A DNA stretch of 64,000 nucleotides from Streptomyces sp. ISL-87 (GCF_018614095.1 NZ_JAGGOY010000040.1:62001-126000); one strand, 5' to 3'. Counted from the stretch's first letter, positions 24,703-32,801 are shown. Numbers and translations: made by a program. The notes: a model not told the origin generated them from the letters alone.

Positions 24703-25173
24703 TCAGGTGGCGTCGGCGTCGAACGGGGTGCGCTGCTCGGCGGCCGGGGCGGCGGGCTTCTTCAGCAGGTCCGGACCGGTGGCGGCGGGTGCGGAGGTGG
24801 CGCCGGAGGTGGACCCGGAAGAAGTGCCGGCGGCGGACGGAGACGGCTCCGGCTCCCTGCTGTTGACGGCGTCGGTGACGTCGTTCAGCTCCTTGCGGAG
24901 ATCAAAGCTGCTGCGGATCTCCTTGAGGTCCTCGTTCTCGCCGAGCTGCTTGCGGATGAAGGTTTTGGGGTTCAGGTCCTCGAACTCGAAGTCCTTGAAT
25001 TCCGGGCCGAGTTCGGAGCGGATGTCCTGCTTCGCACTGTCCGAGAACGCACGGATCTTCCGGATGACGCCCGTTACGTCCTGAATGACCTTGGGCAGCT
25101 TGTCGGGACCGAAGACCAGAATGGCGAGCACCACGATCGTGACCAGCTCGAGGCCGCCTATGTCGTTGAACAC
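24703..25173 (-). CDS. tatB: Sec-independent protein translocase TatB
   Basis: 156-residue component of the twin-arginine translocase. An N-terminal membrane helix (residues 8-21, LVTIVVLAILVFGP) leads into the Phe-Gly-Pro hinge and the amphipathic helix (KLPKVIQDVTGVIRKI), then an extended acidic, Pro/Ala-rich tail. Glu9 in GGLELV matches the conserved TatB position by eye. The GTG start has GGAG upstream. It is downstream of htrA by 105 nt on the same strand, the same order as in mycobacterial sigE loci. Confidence 0.88.
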   Translation of the reverse strand: MFNDIGGLELVTIVVLAILVFGPDKLPKVIQDVTGVIRKIRAFSDSAKQDIRSELGPEFKDFEFEDLNPKTFIRKQLGENEDLKEIRSSFDLRKELNDVTDAVNSREPEPSPSAAGTSSGSTSGATSAPAATGPDLLKKPAAPAAEQRTPFDADAT

Positions 25174-25278
25174 CTTGCCGCTCCTCGACTCACTTCACTT
25201 CCGGCCCGGACAACGGTACCCGTCGTTACCGCCGGGCCCATACACGCGTACTGACTCCGCGGCGGTTTCACCCCGCCG

Positions 25279-26667
25279 TCATGATCCGTTCGCCGAACCG
25301 AGCACCATTTCCAGGGTCCGCTCCCGGCCCTCACGGAGCACCGTGAGGCTCAGCCGGTCGCCCGGGCGGTGGGCCCTGATCTTGATGATCAGCTCGTCGC
25401 CACCGTGCACGCGCGCGCCGTCCACTTTGGTGATCACATCGCCCGGCTTGATCCCGGCGCTGGCCCCGGGGCCGCCGGCGACGACGGACGATCTGCCGTC
25501 CTCGCCCTTGGCGGCGACCCGGGCTCCGTCGCCGGTGTACTGCATGTCCAGGGTGACCCCGATGACGGGGTGCGTGGCGCGGCCGGTACGGATGAGCTCC
25601 TCGGCGACGCGCTTGCCCTGGTTGATGGGGATGGCGAAGCCGAGGCCGATGCTGCCGCCCTGCCGGTCGGAGTCCTCCTGCTTGTCCGCTCCGCGGATCG
25701 CGCTGTTGATGCCGATGACGCGGGCCTTGGCGTCGAGGAGCGGGCCGCCGGAGTTGCCGGGGTTGATGGGGGCGTCGGTCTGGAGGGCGTCGACGTAGCT
25801 GATGTCGCTGCCGTCGCCCTTGTCGCCGCCCGCGGTGATGGGCCGCCCGGTGGCGCTGATGATGCCGGCGGTGACGGTGTTGGAGAGGTCGAAGGGCGCG
25901 CCGATGGCCACCACCGGGTCACCGACCTTCACGTTCTCGGAGTTCCCGAGCGTGAGCGGCTGGAGTCCCCGTACGCCGGTGACCTTGACCACGGCCAGGT
26001 CGTAGCCGCTGTCCCGGCCCACGAGCTCGGCGGTCACGCTCTCGCCGGTGCTGAAGGTGACCGTTATCTTCTTGGCGCCGGCGACCACGTGGTTGTTGGT
26101 CAGGATGTGGCCCTGAGGGTCCAGTACGAAGCCGGTTCCGGTGGCGCTGCTGCCGCCGCCGCTGACGTGCAGGGTGACCACCCCGGGCAGTGCGGTGGCC
26201 GCGATCCCGGCCACGCTCTCGGGGGCCCGGCCCTTGCTCTCCACCCCGGCCTGCGGAAGCTCCAGCCGGGTGCTGCTCTGGCGCTCGGCGAGCACTCCGA
26301 CGTATCCGCCGATGCCGCCGGCGAGCACGGCGGAGCCCACGCTGATGGCCACCACGTGCCGCATGCGGATCCCACGGCCCGGCTTGCCGGTGTCCACGGC
26401 CTGCAAGGGGGCCACGCCCCAGGGGTCGTAGCGCGGCTCGGGGTCGGCGTGGGGGCCGGCGTGAGGCTGCTCGGCCTCCCCGGCGGTGTCGCCCTCGGCG
26501 GCCCCGGCGGGGGCTTCGGGGGCGGCGGCGACTTCGGCGGCGACTTCGGCAGGGGCCGCCCCGGTCTCCGGCCGCGGGGCCGGAACTCCCTCGCGGCGCA
26601 CGTCCGCCAGCCCCTCGGGCCGGCTCCACCACCGCGGAGCCGGATCGGTCTGCTGACTGTCGGACAT
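25279..26667 (-). CDS. htrA: HtrA/DegP-type serine protease with PDZ domain
   Basis: 462-residue membrane-anchored protease and chaperone of the envelope stress response. A Pro/Ala/Glu-rich cytosolic N-terminus (1-100) is followed by one membrane segment (about 104-126, VVAISVGSAVLAGGIGGYVG). A trypsin-like domain carries H in TNNHVVAG (about 192), D in SGYDLAVVK (about 223) and S in NPGNSGGPLL (about 303). A C-terminal PDZ domain (about 365-455) follows. The gene lies between the anti-sigma gene (114 nt upstream) and tatB. It is probably part of the SigE regulon by analogy with mycobacteria. Confidence 0.93.
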   Translation of the reverse strand: MSDSQQTDPAPRWWSRPEGLADVRREGVPAPRPETGAAPAEVAAEVAAAPEAPAGAAEGDTAGEAEQPHAGPHADPEPRYDPWGVAPLQAVDTGKPGRGIRMRHVVAISVGSAVLAGGIGGYVGVLAERQSSTRLELPQAGVESKGRAPESVAGIAATALPGVVTLHVSGGGSSATGTGFVLDPQGHILTNNHVVAGAKKITVTFSTGESVTAELVGRDSGYDLAVVKVTGVRGLQPLTLGNSENVKVGDPVVAIGAPFDLSNTVTAGIISATGRPITAGGDKGDGSDISYVDALQTDAPINPGNSGGPLLDAKARVIGINSAIRGADKQEDSDRQGGSIGLGFAIPINQGKRVAEELIRTGRATHPVIGVTLDMQYTGDGARVAAKGEDGRSSVVAGGPGASAGIKPGDVITKVDGARVHGGDELIIKIRAHRPGDRLSLTVLREGRERTLEMVLGSANGS

Positions 26668-26781
26668 GGGCGCTCCCCGCGTACCTGGCGCACCGCCTGG
26701 CGGCGCATCTGCCGCCGATTCAACCAGGTCCCGTCCCGGCCGGGGGCTCCGCCCCCGAACCGGAATGCCGGTGGGGGCGCG

Positions 26782-27471
26782 TCAGCGGGACAGGGAGACC
26801 GGCCGGGCCGAGGCAGGCGCCGACGGGGTGACGGGAGGCTGCGGGCCCGGGGTGCGCAGGCTGGGGACACCGCCGGGGCTGGGCATACGGTCGCGGACGG
26901 CCGCATCGGCCACGGACACGGCGGGGCCGGGCTGCGAAGCGGGGACCTCGCCCCGCGCGTTCGGGTCGACGGCATCGATCGGCAGCGATCCGCCGAGGGC
27001 GATCGCGGCCAGCGACACGGCTCCCGCCGCGACGAACGCGAAGCGGCGCCGGGACCGGCCCACCTCATGGATCCGGAAGCCCTCCCGGGGGGAGACCGGA
27101 ACGGCGTACCCGAAGGAGGCGAAGGGATCGGCCCCCGGCGAACCCACCGGACGGACTGACCCGCCAGGGCCGACTGACCCGCCCGAGCCGACTGACCCGC
27201 CCGGACCCGGGGGGCCGGAGGAGCCGTCGAGACTCCCGCCCGGCAGGCCCTGCAGCCGGGCCAGCAGCCCCGCGGACAGCGGCGGCGGCGCACTCTCCAC
27301 GAACAGGCTCTTCAGACGGCGCTGCGCATCGGCCTCGGCCTTGCACTTGGGACACGTCGCCAGATGGGCCAGGACCCGCTCGCGCACGTCATGACTGAGC
27401 TCCCCGTCCACCAGGGCGGCGAGCCGGTCGCCCAGGTGCTGTTCGGCGGGGGACGGACTGACTCCGCTCAC
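26782..27471 (-). CDS. Zinc-binding anti-sigma factor (RseA-like)
   Basis: 229-residue anti-sigma factor for the adjacent SigE. The ZAS motif is visible in HDVRERVLAHLATCPKCKAE (HxxxCxxC, with an upstream His), near residues 25-42. A Gly/Pro/Ser-rich linker with repeated GGSVGPGGSV units precedes a single membrane segment (about 135-155, FAFVAAGAVSLAAIALGG). The C-terminal part is extracytoplasmic and Pro/Ala rich. The GTG start overlaps the sigE stop (GTGA at 27468-27471), which implies translational coupling, as is common for sigma/anti-sigma pairs. Confidence 0.88.
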   Translation of the reverse strand: MSGVSPSPAEQHLGDRLAALVDGELSHDVRERVLAHLATCPKCKAEADAQRRLKSLFVESAPPPLSAGLLARLQGLPGGSLDGSSGPPGPGGSVGSGGSVGPGGSVRPVGSPGADPFASFGYAVPVSPREGFRIHEVGRSRRRFAFVAAGAVSLAAIALGGSLPIDAVDPNARGEVPASQPGPAVSVADAAVRDRMPSPGGVPSLRTPGPQPPVTPSAPASARPVSLSR

Positions 27472-28244
27472 TCGGCTCCGCCCTCTCCCCCGGCGCCCGG
27501 AGCGCCCAAGGCCACGCCTGCCAGCGCACGCTGCTCCGCACGGGCCGCGGGAGACCGGTGCTTGAGCGCCTTGCGCAGGTGCGAGCGGCCTCGGTGGATA
27601 CGGCTGCGCACGGTGCCGAGCTTCACGCCGAGCGTGGCGGCGATCTCCTCGTAGGACAGGCCCTCGATGTCGCACAGCACCACGGCCGCGCGGAACTCGG
27701 GCGCGAGGGTGTCCAGCGCCTGCTGCACATCCGCGTCGAAGTGGGTGTCGTGGAGCACCTGCTGGGGGGACGGCTCACGGCTGGGCAGCCGCTCGGCGGC
27801 GTCGTCCGCGAGCGCGTCGAACCGGATCCGCTGCTTGCGGCGGACCATGTCCAGGAACAGGTTCGTGGTGATCCGGTGCAGCCAGCCCTCGAACGTGCCG
27901 GGCGTGTACGTGGACAGCGAGCGGAAGACGCGGACGAAGACTTCCTGCGTCAGGTCCTCGGCGTCGTGCTGGTTACCCGTCAGACGGTAGGCAAGGCGGT
28001 AGACCCGCGCACTGTGCGTGCTGACGATCTCCTCCCATGAAGGAGGGGTCCACGCCTGGGAGCCCGCATCGGCGGCGAAGGTCGCGGTGGTTGCGGTCGC
28101 GGTGTGGAAGCGGTCAGCAATGTTGGTCACGGATTTCAGCTCACCCGCCGACCAGAAGAGGCGTCTCAGAACGCCTCCACGATCCACAGGCGCAGCCGCA
28201 CCTCCCCTATCGGCTCTGGTGGTGTCCAGTGGAGTCCCTACCAT
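27468..28244 (-). CDS. sigE: ECF-type RNA polymerase sigma factor SigE
   Basis: 258-residue extracytoplasmic-function sigma factor. Region 2 (about residues 70-140) reads YRLAYRLTGNQHDAEDLTQE and GWLHRITTNLFLDMVRR. Region 4 (about 190-240) reads LCDIEGLSYEEIAATLGVKLGTVRSRIHRGR. A 65-residue N-terminal extension precedes region 2. The ATG at 28244 has GGAGG eight bases upstream. The operon context (sigE, anti-sigma, htrA, tatB, divergent O-methyltransferase) matches M. tuberculosis sigE, so it is not the S. coelicolor CseB-regulated sigE by context. Confidence 0.92.
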   Translation of the reverse strand: MVGTPLDTTRADRGGAAAPVDRGGVLRRLFWSAGELKSVTNIADRFHTATATTATFAADAGSQAWTPPSWEEIVSTHSARVYRLAYRLTGNQHDAEDLTQEVFVRVFRSLSTYTPGTFEGWLHRITTNLFLDMVRRKQRIRFDALADDAAERLPSREPSPQQVLHDTHFDADVQQALDTLAPEFRAAVVLCDIEGLSYEEIAATLGVKLGTVRSRIHRGRSHLRKALKHRSPAARAEQRALAGVALGAPGAGGEGGAE

Positions 28245-28261
28245 AGCCACCCCCTCCGTCA

Positions 28262-28314
28262 GCTCTGGATAAGCATTTTTGCAGTAACTTTGCACGGGTC
28301 TTACGCCCCAGAGC
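28262..28314 (-). promoter_or_regulatory. Inverted repeat in the sigE upstream region
   Basis: GCTCTGG (28262-28268) and CCAGAGC (28308-28314) are perfect 7-bp inverted arms around an AT-rich 39-bp spacer, 18 nt upstream of the sigE start. It could be an operator or leader stem; no ECF-type -35 GGAAC was seen. Confidence 0.35.
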
Positions 28315-28423
28315 GGCCCCGGACCGGCGTTCTGCCCGGCACCGTCCCTGTCTATCCCTCATCCATCCGGCGTCTACCCCTCACAACGCCCGGTCCCATC
28401 TGCGGGTTCCCGACGTCAACGGA

Positions 28424-28429
28424 TACAGT
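28424..28429 (+). promoter_or_regulatory. Candidate -10 box of the O-methyltransferase gene
   Basis: TACAGT fits the TANNNT -10 pattern. It would place transcription near 28436, giving a short leader with GGAGAGG before the proposed ATT start at 28465. Confidence 0.35.
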
Positions 28430-28464
28430 CACCGTTGCGCCAACTATGGGGACAGGAGAGGGTC

Positions 28465-29097
28465 ATTAGCGGCAACCGGCAGACGAGCTGGGCGTTCGCC
28501 GACGCGTTTGTCGCCGAGGACGACGCTCTGCGATGGGCCCGCGACCGGTCCAGGGAAGCGGGCCTGCGCTCCGTCTCCCCCGGCACCGGCGCCGCGCTGC
28601 GCCTGCTCGCCGCGACCGCGGACGCCAAGGCGGTCGCCGAGATCGGTACCGGAACCGGGGTCTCCGGCATCCACCTCCTGCACGGGATGCGCCCCGACGG
28701 GGTGCTCACCACCGTGGATCCCGAGGCGGACCGGCAGGCCTTCGCCCGCCAGGCCTTCCGCGCCGCCGGCTTCGCGGGCAACCGCGCCCGCTTCATCCCC
28801 GGCCGAGCGCTCGACGTACTCCCCCGGCTCGCGGACGGCGGGTACGACCTCGTGTTCTGCGACGGGGACCCGACCGAGTCCCTCGACTACCTCGCCGAAT
28901 CGTTGCGCCTGCTGCGGCCCGGCGGCCTGGTGTGTTTCGAGGGAGTCTTCTCCGACGGCCGCACGGTCGATTCCGCCGCCCAGCCGGTGGAGGTGCTCCG
29001 CGTCCGCGAGCTGCTGCGCAGCGTCCGCGAGAGCCCGGCGCTGGAGGCCGCCCTGCTCCCGGTGGGGGACGGCCTGCTGTGCGCGGTGCGGCGCTGA
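28465..29097 (+). CDS. O-methyltransferase, probable ATT start
   Basis: 210-residue SAM-dependent methyltransferase of the class I O-methyltransferase family. Motif I is AEIGTGTGVSG (about residues 56-66); the acidic TTVDPEADRQ and the YDLVFCDGD metal/substrate loop follow. It is the homologue, by position and type, of Rv1220c divergent from mycobacterial sigE. The start is not canonical: GGAGAGG lies just upstream of ATT (28465), giving (M)SGNRQTSWAFADAF. A TTG at 28435 is in frame but has no ribosome site and overlaps the likely transcription start. The natural substrate is unknown. Confidence 0.87.
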   Translation: MSGNRQTSWAFADAFVAEDDALRWARDRSREAGLRSVSPGTGAALRLLAATADAKAVAEIGTGTGVSGIHLLHGMRPDGVLTTVDPEADRQAFARQAFRAAGFAGNRARFIPGRALDVLPRLADGGYDLVFCDGDPTESLDYLAESLRLLRPGGLVCFEGVFSDGRTVDSAAQPVEVLRVRELLRSVRESPALEAALLPVGDGLLCAVRR

Positions 29098-29132
29098 GGC
29101 CCGTCCCGTCGGCGGGGGAACGGAAAAAACAA

Positions 29133-29167
29133 CGCTGCCCCGGATGCGATGAGCAGCCGGGGCAGCG
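29133..29167 (-). terminator. Terminator of the DUF3117 gene
   Basis: CGCTGCCCCGG / CCGGGGCAGCG is a perfect 11-bp stem with a 13-nt loop. On the minus strand it is followed by TTGTTTTTT, a classic U-tract, 27 nt past the DUF3117 stop. Confidence 0.9.
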
Positions 29168-29193
29168 CAGAGTCTTCAGTTGGTGCCGACGGT

Positions 29194-29361
29194 TCAGCCG
29201 ACGACCTTCTTCAGGGCGTCACCCAGGGCGTCCGCCTCGTCCGGAGTCAGCTCGACGACAAGCCGACCGCCGCCCTCGAGCGGTACGCGCATGACGATGC
29301 CCCGCCCCTCCTTGGTGACCTCGAGCGGGCCGTCGCCCGTCCGCGGCTTCATGGCCGCCAT
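29194..29361 (-). CDS. DUF3117 family protein
   Basis: 55-residue protein starting MAAMKPRTGDGPLEVTKEGR and ending ALGDALKKVVG, the standard actinobacterial DUF3117 pattern. GGAAGGGG precedes the ATG. Function is not known. In M. tuberculosis the homologue (Rv1211) also lies between the sigE locus and folP2. A U-tract terminator follows, so it is a single-gene unit. Confidence 0.88.
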   Translation of the reverse strand: MAAMKPRTGDGPLEVTKEGRGIVMRVPLEGGGRLVVELTPDEADALGDALKKVVG

Positions 29362-29694
29362 GCTCGTTCCCCTTCCTGAAACCAGCTCATCGTCAGCCGA
29401 CGGCCCCGTTCAGGCGCCTAATACCCGGCATCGAACACATTGCTTCCCGGCCATTATCCCGCATGTCAGGACCCGATGACCAACATCGGCGGGGAACGCT
29501 TCTGCAACGCGCTTGACCAAAACCACTCATTTCGGGGACCCGCCTGCGATACTTCGCCACCGCGCAGCCGCCGCGCCGTCCGCTTTCTTTGACGCACATC
29601 ACATGTCCGGTCGCGTTCCGGTCCGCCATGCTGGCCCTTGCACCGGCCGGTACCGGCCGGTAGCGAAGCCTGCGACGAAGGGGGACCCCCTGCC
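29362..29694. other. 333-nt divergent region upstream of the enoyl-CoA hydratase gene
   Basis: This region lies between DUF3117 (minus) and the hydratase gene (plus). A TTGACC (29513-29518) has no -10 at normal spacing. The main feature is the 20-bp palindrome at 29642-29661. No coding region was found. Confidence 0.5.
29642..29661. promoter_or_regulatory. 20-bp perfect palindrome, candidate operator
   Basis: ACCGGCCGGTACCGGCCGGT is a palindrome and also a direct repeat of ACCGGCCGGT, 33 nt upstream of the hydratase start. Position and symmetry suit binding by a dimeric regulator, such as a TetR-family protein. Confidence 0.5.
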
Positions 29695-30498
29695 ATGGCC
29701 GACAGCGTGCTCTACGAAGTGACCGACGGACTCGCCACCATCACGATCAACCGTCCCGACGCGATGAACGCGATGAACACGGAGGCCAAGGTCGCGCTGC
29801 GCGACGCGGTCCAGGCGGCGGGCGAGGACACGGACGTACGGGCCGTGCTGCTGACCGCCGCCGGGAACCGGGCCTTCTGCGTCGGCCAGGACCTCAAGGA
29901 GCACATCGGGAACCTGGCGGCGGACCGCGAGGGCGGCTCCTCGCTGACGATGAGCACGGTCGCCGACCACTACAACCCCATCGTGCGGGCACTCACCGAG
30001 ATGCCGAAGCCGGTGGTGGCGGGCGTGAACGGCGTCGCGGCGGGGGCCGGCTTCGGATTCGCCCTGGCGGCGGACTACCGGGTCGTCGCCGAGACCGCGT
30101 CCTTCAACACCTCGTTCGTCGGGGTGGCGCTGACCGCGGACTCGGGGATCTCGTGGACCCTGCCGCGGCTGATCGGTGCCTCGCGGGCCGCCGACCTGCT
30201 GCTGTTCCCGCGCTCGATCAAGGCGCAGGAGGCGTACGAGCTCGGCATCGCGAACCGGCTGGTGCCGGCGGACTCGCTGGCCGCGGAGGCGGAGTCGGTG
30301 GCCCGCGCCCTGGCCTCGGGGCCGACGGTCGCGTACGCGGCGCTGAAGGAGTCCCTGGCGTACGGGGCCTCCCACTCGCTTCCGGAGGCGCTGGCCCGCG
30401 AGGACGTCCTCCAGACCCGTGCCGGGGCGTCCGAGGACCACTCGATCGCCGTCCAGGCGTTCCTTGCGAAGCAGCCGCCGAAGTATCTGGGCCGCTGA
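29695..30498 (+). CDS. Enoyl-CoA hydratase/isomerase family protein
   Basis: 267-residue crotonase-fold enzyme acting on acyl-CoA thioesters. The oxyanion hole is formed by AFCVGQDLKEH and by VNGVAAGAGFGFALAADYRV. The first catalytic position near FNTSFVGVALTADSG has Ala/Asp rather than the Glu pair of true hydratases, so isomerase or another reaction is possible; the family is often linked to phenylacetate-type degradation (PaaG-like). The ATG at 29695 has AAGGGGG upstream. A perfect palindrome lies 33 nt upstream. Confidence 0.87.
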   Translation: MADSVLYEVTDGLATITINRPDAMNAMNTEAKVALRDAVQAAGEDTDVRAVLLTAAGNRAFCVGQDLKEHIGNLAADREGGSSLTMSTVADHYNPIVRALTEMPKPVVAGVNGVAAGAGFGFALAADYRVVAETASFNTSFVGVALTADSGISWTLPRLIGASRAADLLLFPRSIKAQEAYELGIANRLVPADSLAAEAESVARALASGPTVAYAALKESLAYGASHSLPEALAREDVLQTRAGASEDHSIAVQAFLAKQPPKYLGR

Positions 30499-30605
30499 TC
30501 CCGGTCCCCGGGCGGGCGGGCCCGTCGGAGGCCCGGCCCGGCCCGGGCGGCCTCCCGGTCCTCCCGGTACCGGGGCTCTGTCCCCTACCCGCCCTTCCAC
30601 CGTTC

Positions 30606-30656
30606 CCTGGGGCTCCGCCCCAGACCCCGCGCCTCAAACGCCGGCGGGGCTGGAGG
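30606..30656. repeat. Dispersed 50-bp Streptomyces repeat, copy 1
   Basis: The unit reads TGGGGCTCCGCCCCAG, then ACCCCGCGCCTCAAACGCC and GGCGGGGCTGGA. The same word set recurs, partly inverted, at 40094-40222. It forms hairpins, lies after the hydratase gene, and is non-coding. Confidence 0.8.
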
Positions 30657-30693
30657 GTGGCGCCGCGGGGCTGGAGGTGGCGGGCCGGGGAGG

Positions 30694-31293
30694 TCAGTGG
30701 CCCGCGAGGCGGGCGGGCCCGACGGCCGGCTCGCGGGAGACGCAGGTGGCCAGGTGGTCGTTGACGAGGCCGCAGGCCTGCATCAGGGCGTAGGCCGTGG
30801 TGGGGCCGACGAAGCGGATGCCGGCCTTCTTGAGGGCCTTGGAGAGGGCCGCGGACTCCGGGGTGACCGCCGGGACGTCGGCGATCGACTTCGGGGCCCG
30901 GCCCGGCTCCGGGGCGTGGGACCAGATCAGCGTGTCCAGCTCCCCCGGCTCCCATCCGGCCAGGACCTTGGCGTTGGCGAGCGTCGCCGCGATCTTCGCC
31001 CGGTTCCGGATGATCCCCTCGTCCGCCAGCAGGCGCTCCGCGTCCCGGTCGTCGAACTCCGCGACCGCGGCGATCTCGAAGGAGGAGAAGGCCGTCCGGA
31101 ACGCCTCGCGACGGCGCAGGATCGTCAGCCAGGACAGCCCGGACTGGAAGGCCTCCAGGCACAGCCGCTCGTAGAGGGCGTCGTCCCCGTGGACCGGACG
31201 GCCCCACTCCGTGTCGTGGTAGGCGATGTAGTCCTCCGTGGACAGCGCCCACGGGCAGCGCAGCCCTCCGTCCGGGCCGAGGAGGGCCGTCAC
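30694..31293 (-). CDS. tag: DNA-3-methyladenine glycosylase I
   Basis: 199-residue base-excision repair enzyme that removes 3-methyladenine. Typical Tag motifs are LRCPWALSTEDYIAYHDTEWG, FQSGLSWLTILRRRE and FVGPTTAYALMQACGLVNDHLATC; the N-terminal Cys and His and the C-terminal His and Cys form the zinc snap. The GTG start overlaps the stop of the DivIVA-like gene (GTGA at 31290-31293). In M. tuberculosis the homologue (TagA) sits at the same position in the folP2 cluster. Confidence 0.93.
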   Translation of the reverse strand: MTALLGPDGGLRCPWALSTEDYIAYHDTEWGRPVHGDDALYERLCLEAFQSGLSWLTILRRREAFRTAFSSFEIAAVAEFDDRDAERLLADEGIIRNRAKIAATLANAKVLAGWEPGELDTLIWSHAPEPGRAPKSIADVPAVTPESAALSKALKKAGIRFVGPTTAYALMQACGLVNDHLATCVSREPAVGPARLAGH

Positions 31294-31631
31294 TGGCCCG
31301 GCCGCTTCGTCAGGTCCGGCCGCGCCGGCACCGCGTCCTGAGGGGCCTGCGCCGACGCCTCCAGCTGCGCGATCCGGGCGTCCCTCTCGGCCAGCTCGGC
31401 CGCCAGGCGCTCCAGTACGTCGTCCACCTCGGCCATCCGGTACCCGCGCGGCGCGACGGGCAGCCGCAGCGCGTCGATGTCCGCCCGCACCACCGGCCGG
31501 GTCTCCGGCAGCGCGTCGGCGACCCGGTCCGGCTCCGCCTCGGGCAGCACGGCCTCCGACCCGCCGCCGACCACCGCGAGGGTGACGGCGGCGACGACCA
31601 CGACCAGCGCGATCAGCAAGAACCAGAACAC
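31290..31631 (-). CDS. Small DivIVA-like membrane protein
   Basis: 113 residues. One N-terminal membrane segment (FWFLLIALVVVVAAVTLAVVG) is followed by a linker and a DivIVA-type element (DALRLPVAPRGYRMAEVDDVLERLAAELAERDARI) that predicts a coiled coil. DivIVA-domain proteins organise polar growth in actinobacteria; this short anchored version may be an accessory. The GTG at 31631 with GGGAG six bases upstream is preferred over a TTG at 31637. It is translationally coupled to tag. Confidence 0.8.
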   Translation of the reverse strand: MFWFLLIALVVVVAAVTLAVVGGGSEAVLPEAEPDRVADALPETRPVVRADIDALRLPVAPRGYRMAEVDDVLERLAAELAERDARIAQLEASAQAPQDAVPARPDLTKRPGQ

Positions 31632-31722
31632 GATCAACTCCCTGAGAGACTGCGGCCCACTCCAAGCACCAGGTTAAGGTCGCAGGCGAGGCGCGAGGGC
31701 CGCCGGAGGAGGAAAGAACGGG

Positions 31723-32583
31723 ATGCTGCGACTGGGCAGGCGCGAGTTCGACACCCACGAGCCGGTGATCATGGCCATCGTGAACCGGACTCCGGACTCC
31801 TTCTACGACCAGGGCGCGACCTTCCGCGACGAGCCCGCGCTGGACCGGGTCGAGCAGGCGGTGGCCGAAGGCGCCGCGATCATCGACATCGGCGGGGTCA
31901 AGGCGGGCCCGGGCGAGCACGTGGACGCGGTCGAGGAGGCCCGGCGCACGGTCGGCTTCGTGGCCGAGGTCCGGCGACGCCACCCGGACGTCGTGATCAG
32001 CGTGGACACCTGGCGGCACGAGGTCGGCGAGGCGGTCTGCGAGGCCGGAGCCGACCTCCTGAACGACGCGTGGGGCGGGGTGGACCCGAAGCTGGCGGAG
32101 GTCGCCGCCCGCTACGGCGCCGGCCTGGTCTGCACCCACGCGGGCGAGGTCGAGCCGCGCACCCGGCCGCACCGGATCGCGTACGAGGACGTCATGGCCG
32201 ACATCCTGCGGGTTACGCTCGGCCTGGCCGAACGGGCGGTCTCGCTGGGGGTCCGCCGGGACGCCATCATGATCGACCCGGGCCACGACTTCGGGAAGAA
32301 CACCCGCCACTCCCTGGAGGCCACCCGCCGGCTGGGCGAGATGACGGAGACGGGCTGGCCGGTCCTGGTCTCCCTGTCCAACAAGGACTTCGTCGGCGAG
32401 ACCCTCGACATGCCGGTCAAGGAGCGCCTGTTGGGCACCCTGGCCACCACGGCGGTCTCGGCCTGGCTGGGCGCGCAGGTCTACCGCGTCCACGAAGTCG
32501 CCGAGACCAGGCAGGTCCTGGACATGGTGGCGTCCATCCAGGGCCACCGCCCCCCGGCCGTCGCCCGCCGCGGCCTCGCCTGA
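31723..32583 (+). CDS. Dihydropteroate synthase, FolP2 type
   Basis: 286 residues with a TIM-barrel pterin-binding fold. The first motif reads AIVNRTPDSFYDQGATF, then DIGGVKAGPG, SVDTWRHEVG, NDAWGG and a terminal YRVHEV. Canonical DHPS has NVTPDSFSDGG and RVHDV, so the changes (Arg for Val, Tyr and Gln insertions, Glu for Asp) match the FolP2 group, which in mycobacteria lacks DHPS activity. A role other than folate synthesis is therefore likely. The ATG has GGAGGAGG upstream. Sixty-eight bases of its 3' end are repeated 162 bp downstream. Confidence 0.87.
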   Translation: MLRLGRREFDTHEPVIMAIVNRTPDSFYDQGATFRDEPALDRVEQAVAEGAAIIDIGGVKAGPGEHVDAVEEARRTVGFVAEVRRRHPDVVISVDTWRHEVGEAVCEAGADLLNDAWGGVDPKLAEVAARYGAGLVCTHAGEVEPRTRPHRIAYEDVMADILRVTLGLAERAVSLGVRRDAIMIDPGHDFGKNTRHSLEATRRLGEMTETGWPVLVSLSNKDFVGETLDMPVKERLLGTLATTAVSAWLGAQVYRVHEVAETRQVLDMVASIQGHRPPAVARRGLA

Positions 32584-32677
32584 ACCCACCACCCGACGGC
32601 CGGAGGCCGGCGCAGCCACTCGAAGCCGGAGAGGCGCCCCGGCGCCGAACCGCGCGAGAGCGGCGTGAAAAAGGGGC

Positions 32678-32745
32678 TCCTGGACATGGTGGCGTCCATC
32701 CAGGGCCACCGCCCCCCGGCCGTCGCCCGCCGCGGACTCGCCTGA
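32678..32745 (+). pseudogene. Duplicated 3' end fragment of the folP2-type gene
   Basis: Positions 32678-32745 repeat 32516-32583 with one mismatch in 68 bp, including the TGA stop. The segment encodes the last 22 residues and has no start of its own. Flanking sequence (CCCGACGGCCGGA) is also partly repeated. It is non-functional as a gene, but is a record of a local duplication or unequal crossover. Confidence 0.85.
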
Positions 32746-32801
32746 GCCCATGCCCCCGACGGCCGGAGCCGGCCGCCGGGGGCTCGTACGCGGCGCGGCG
32801 G

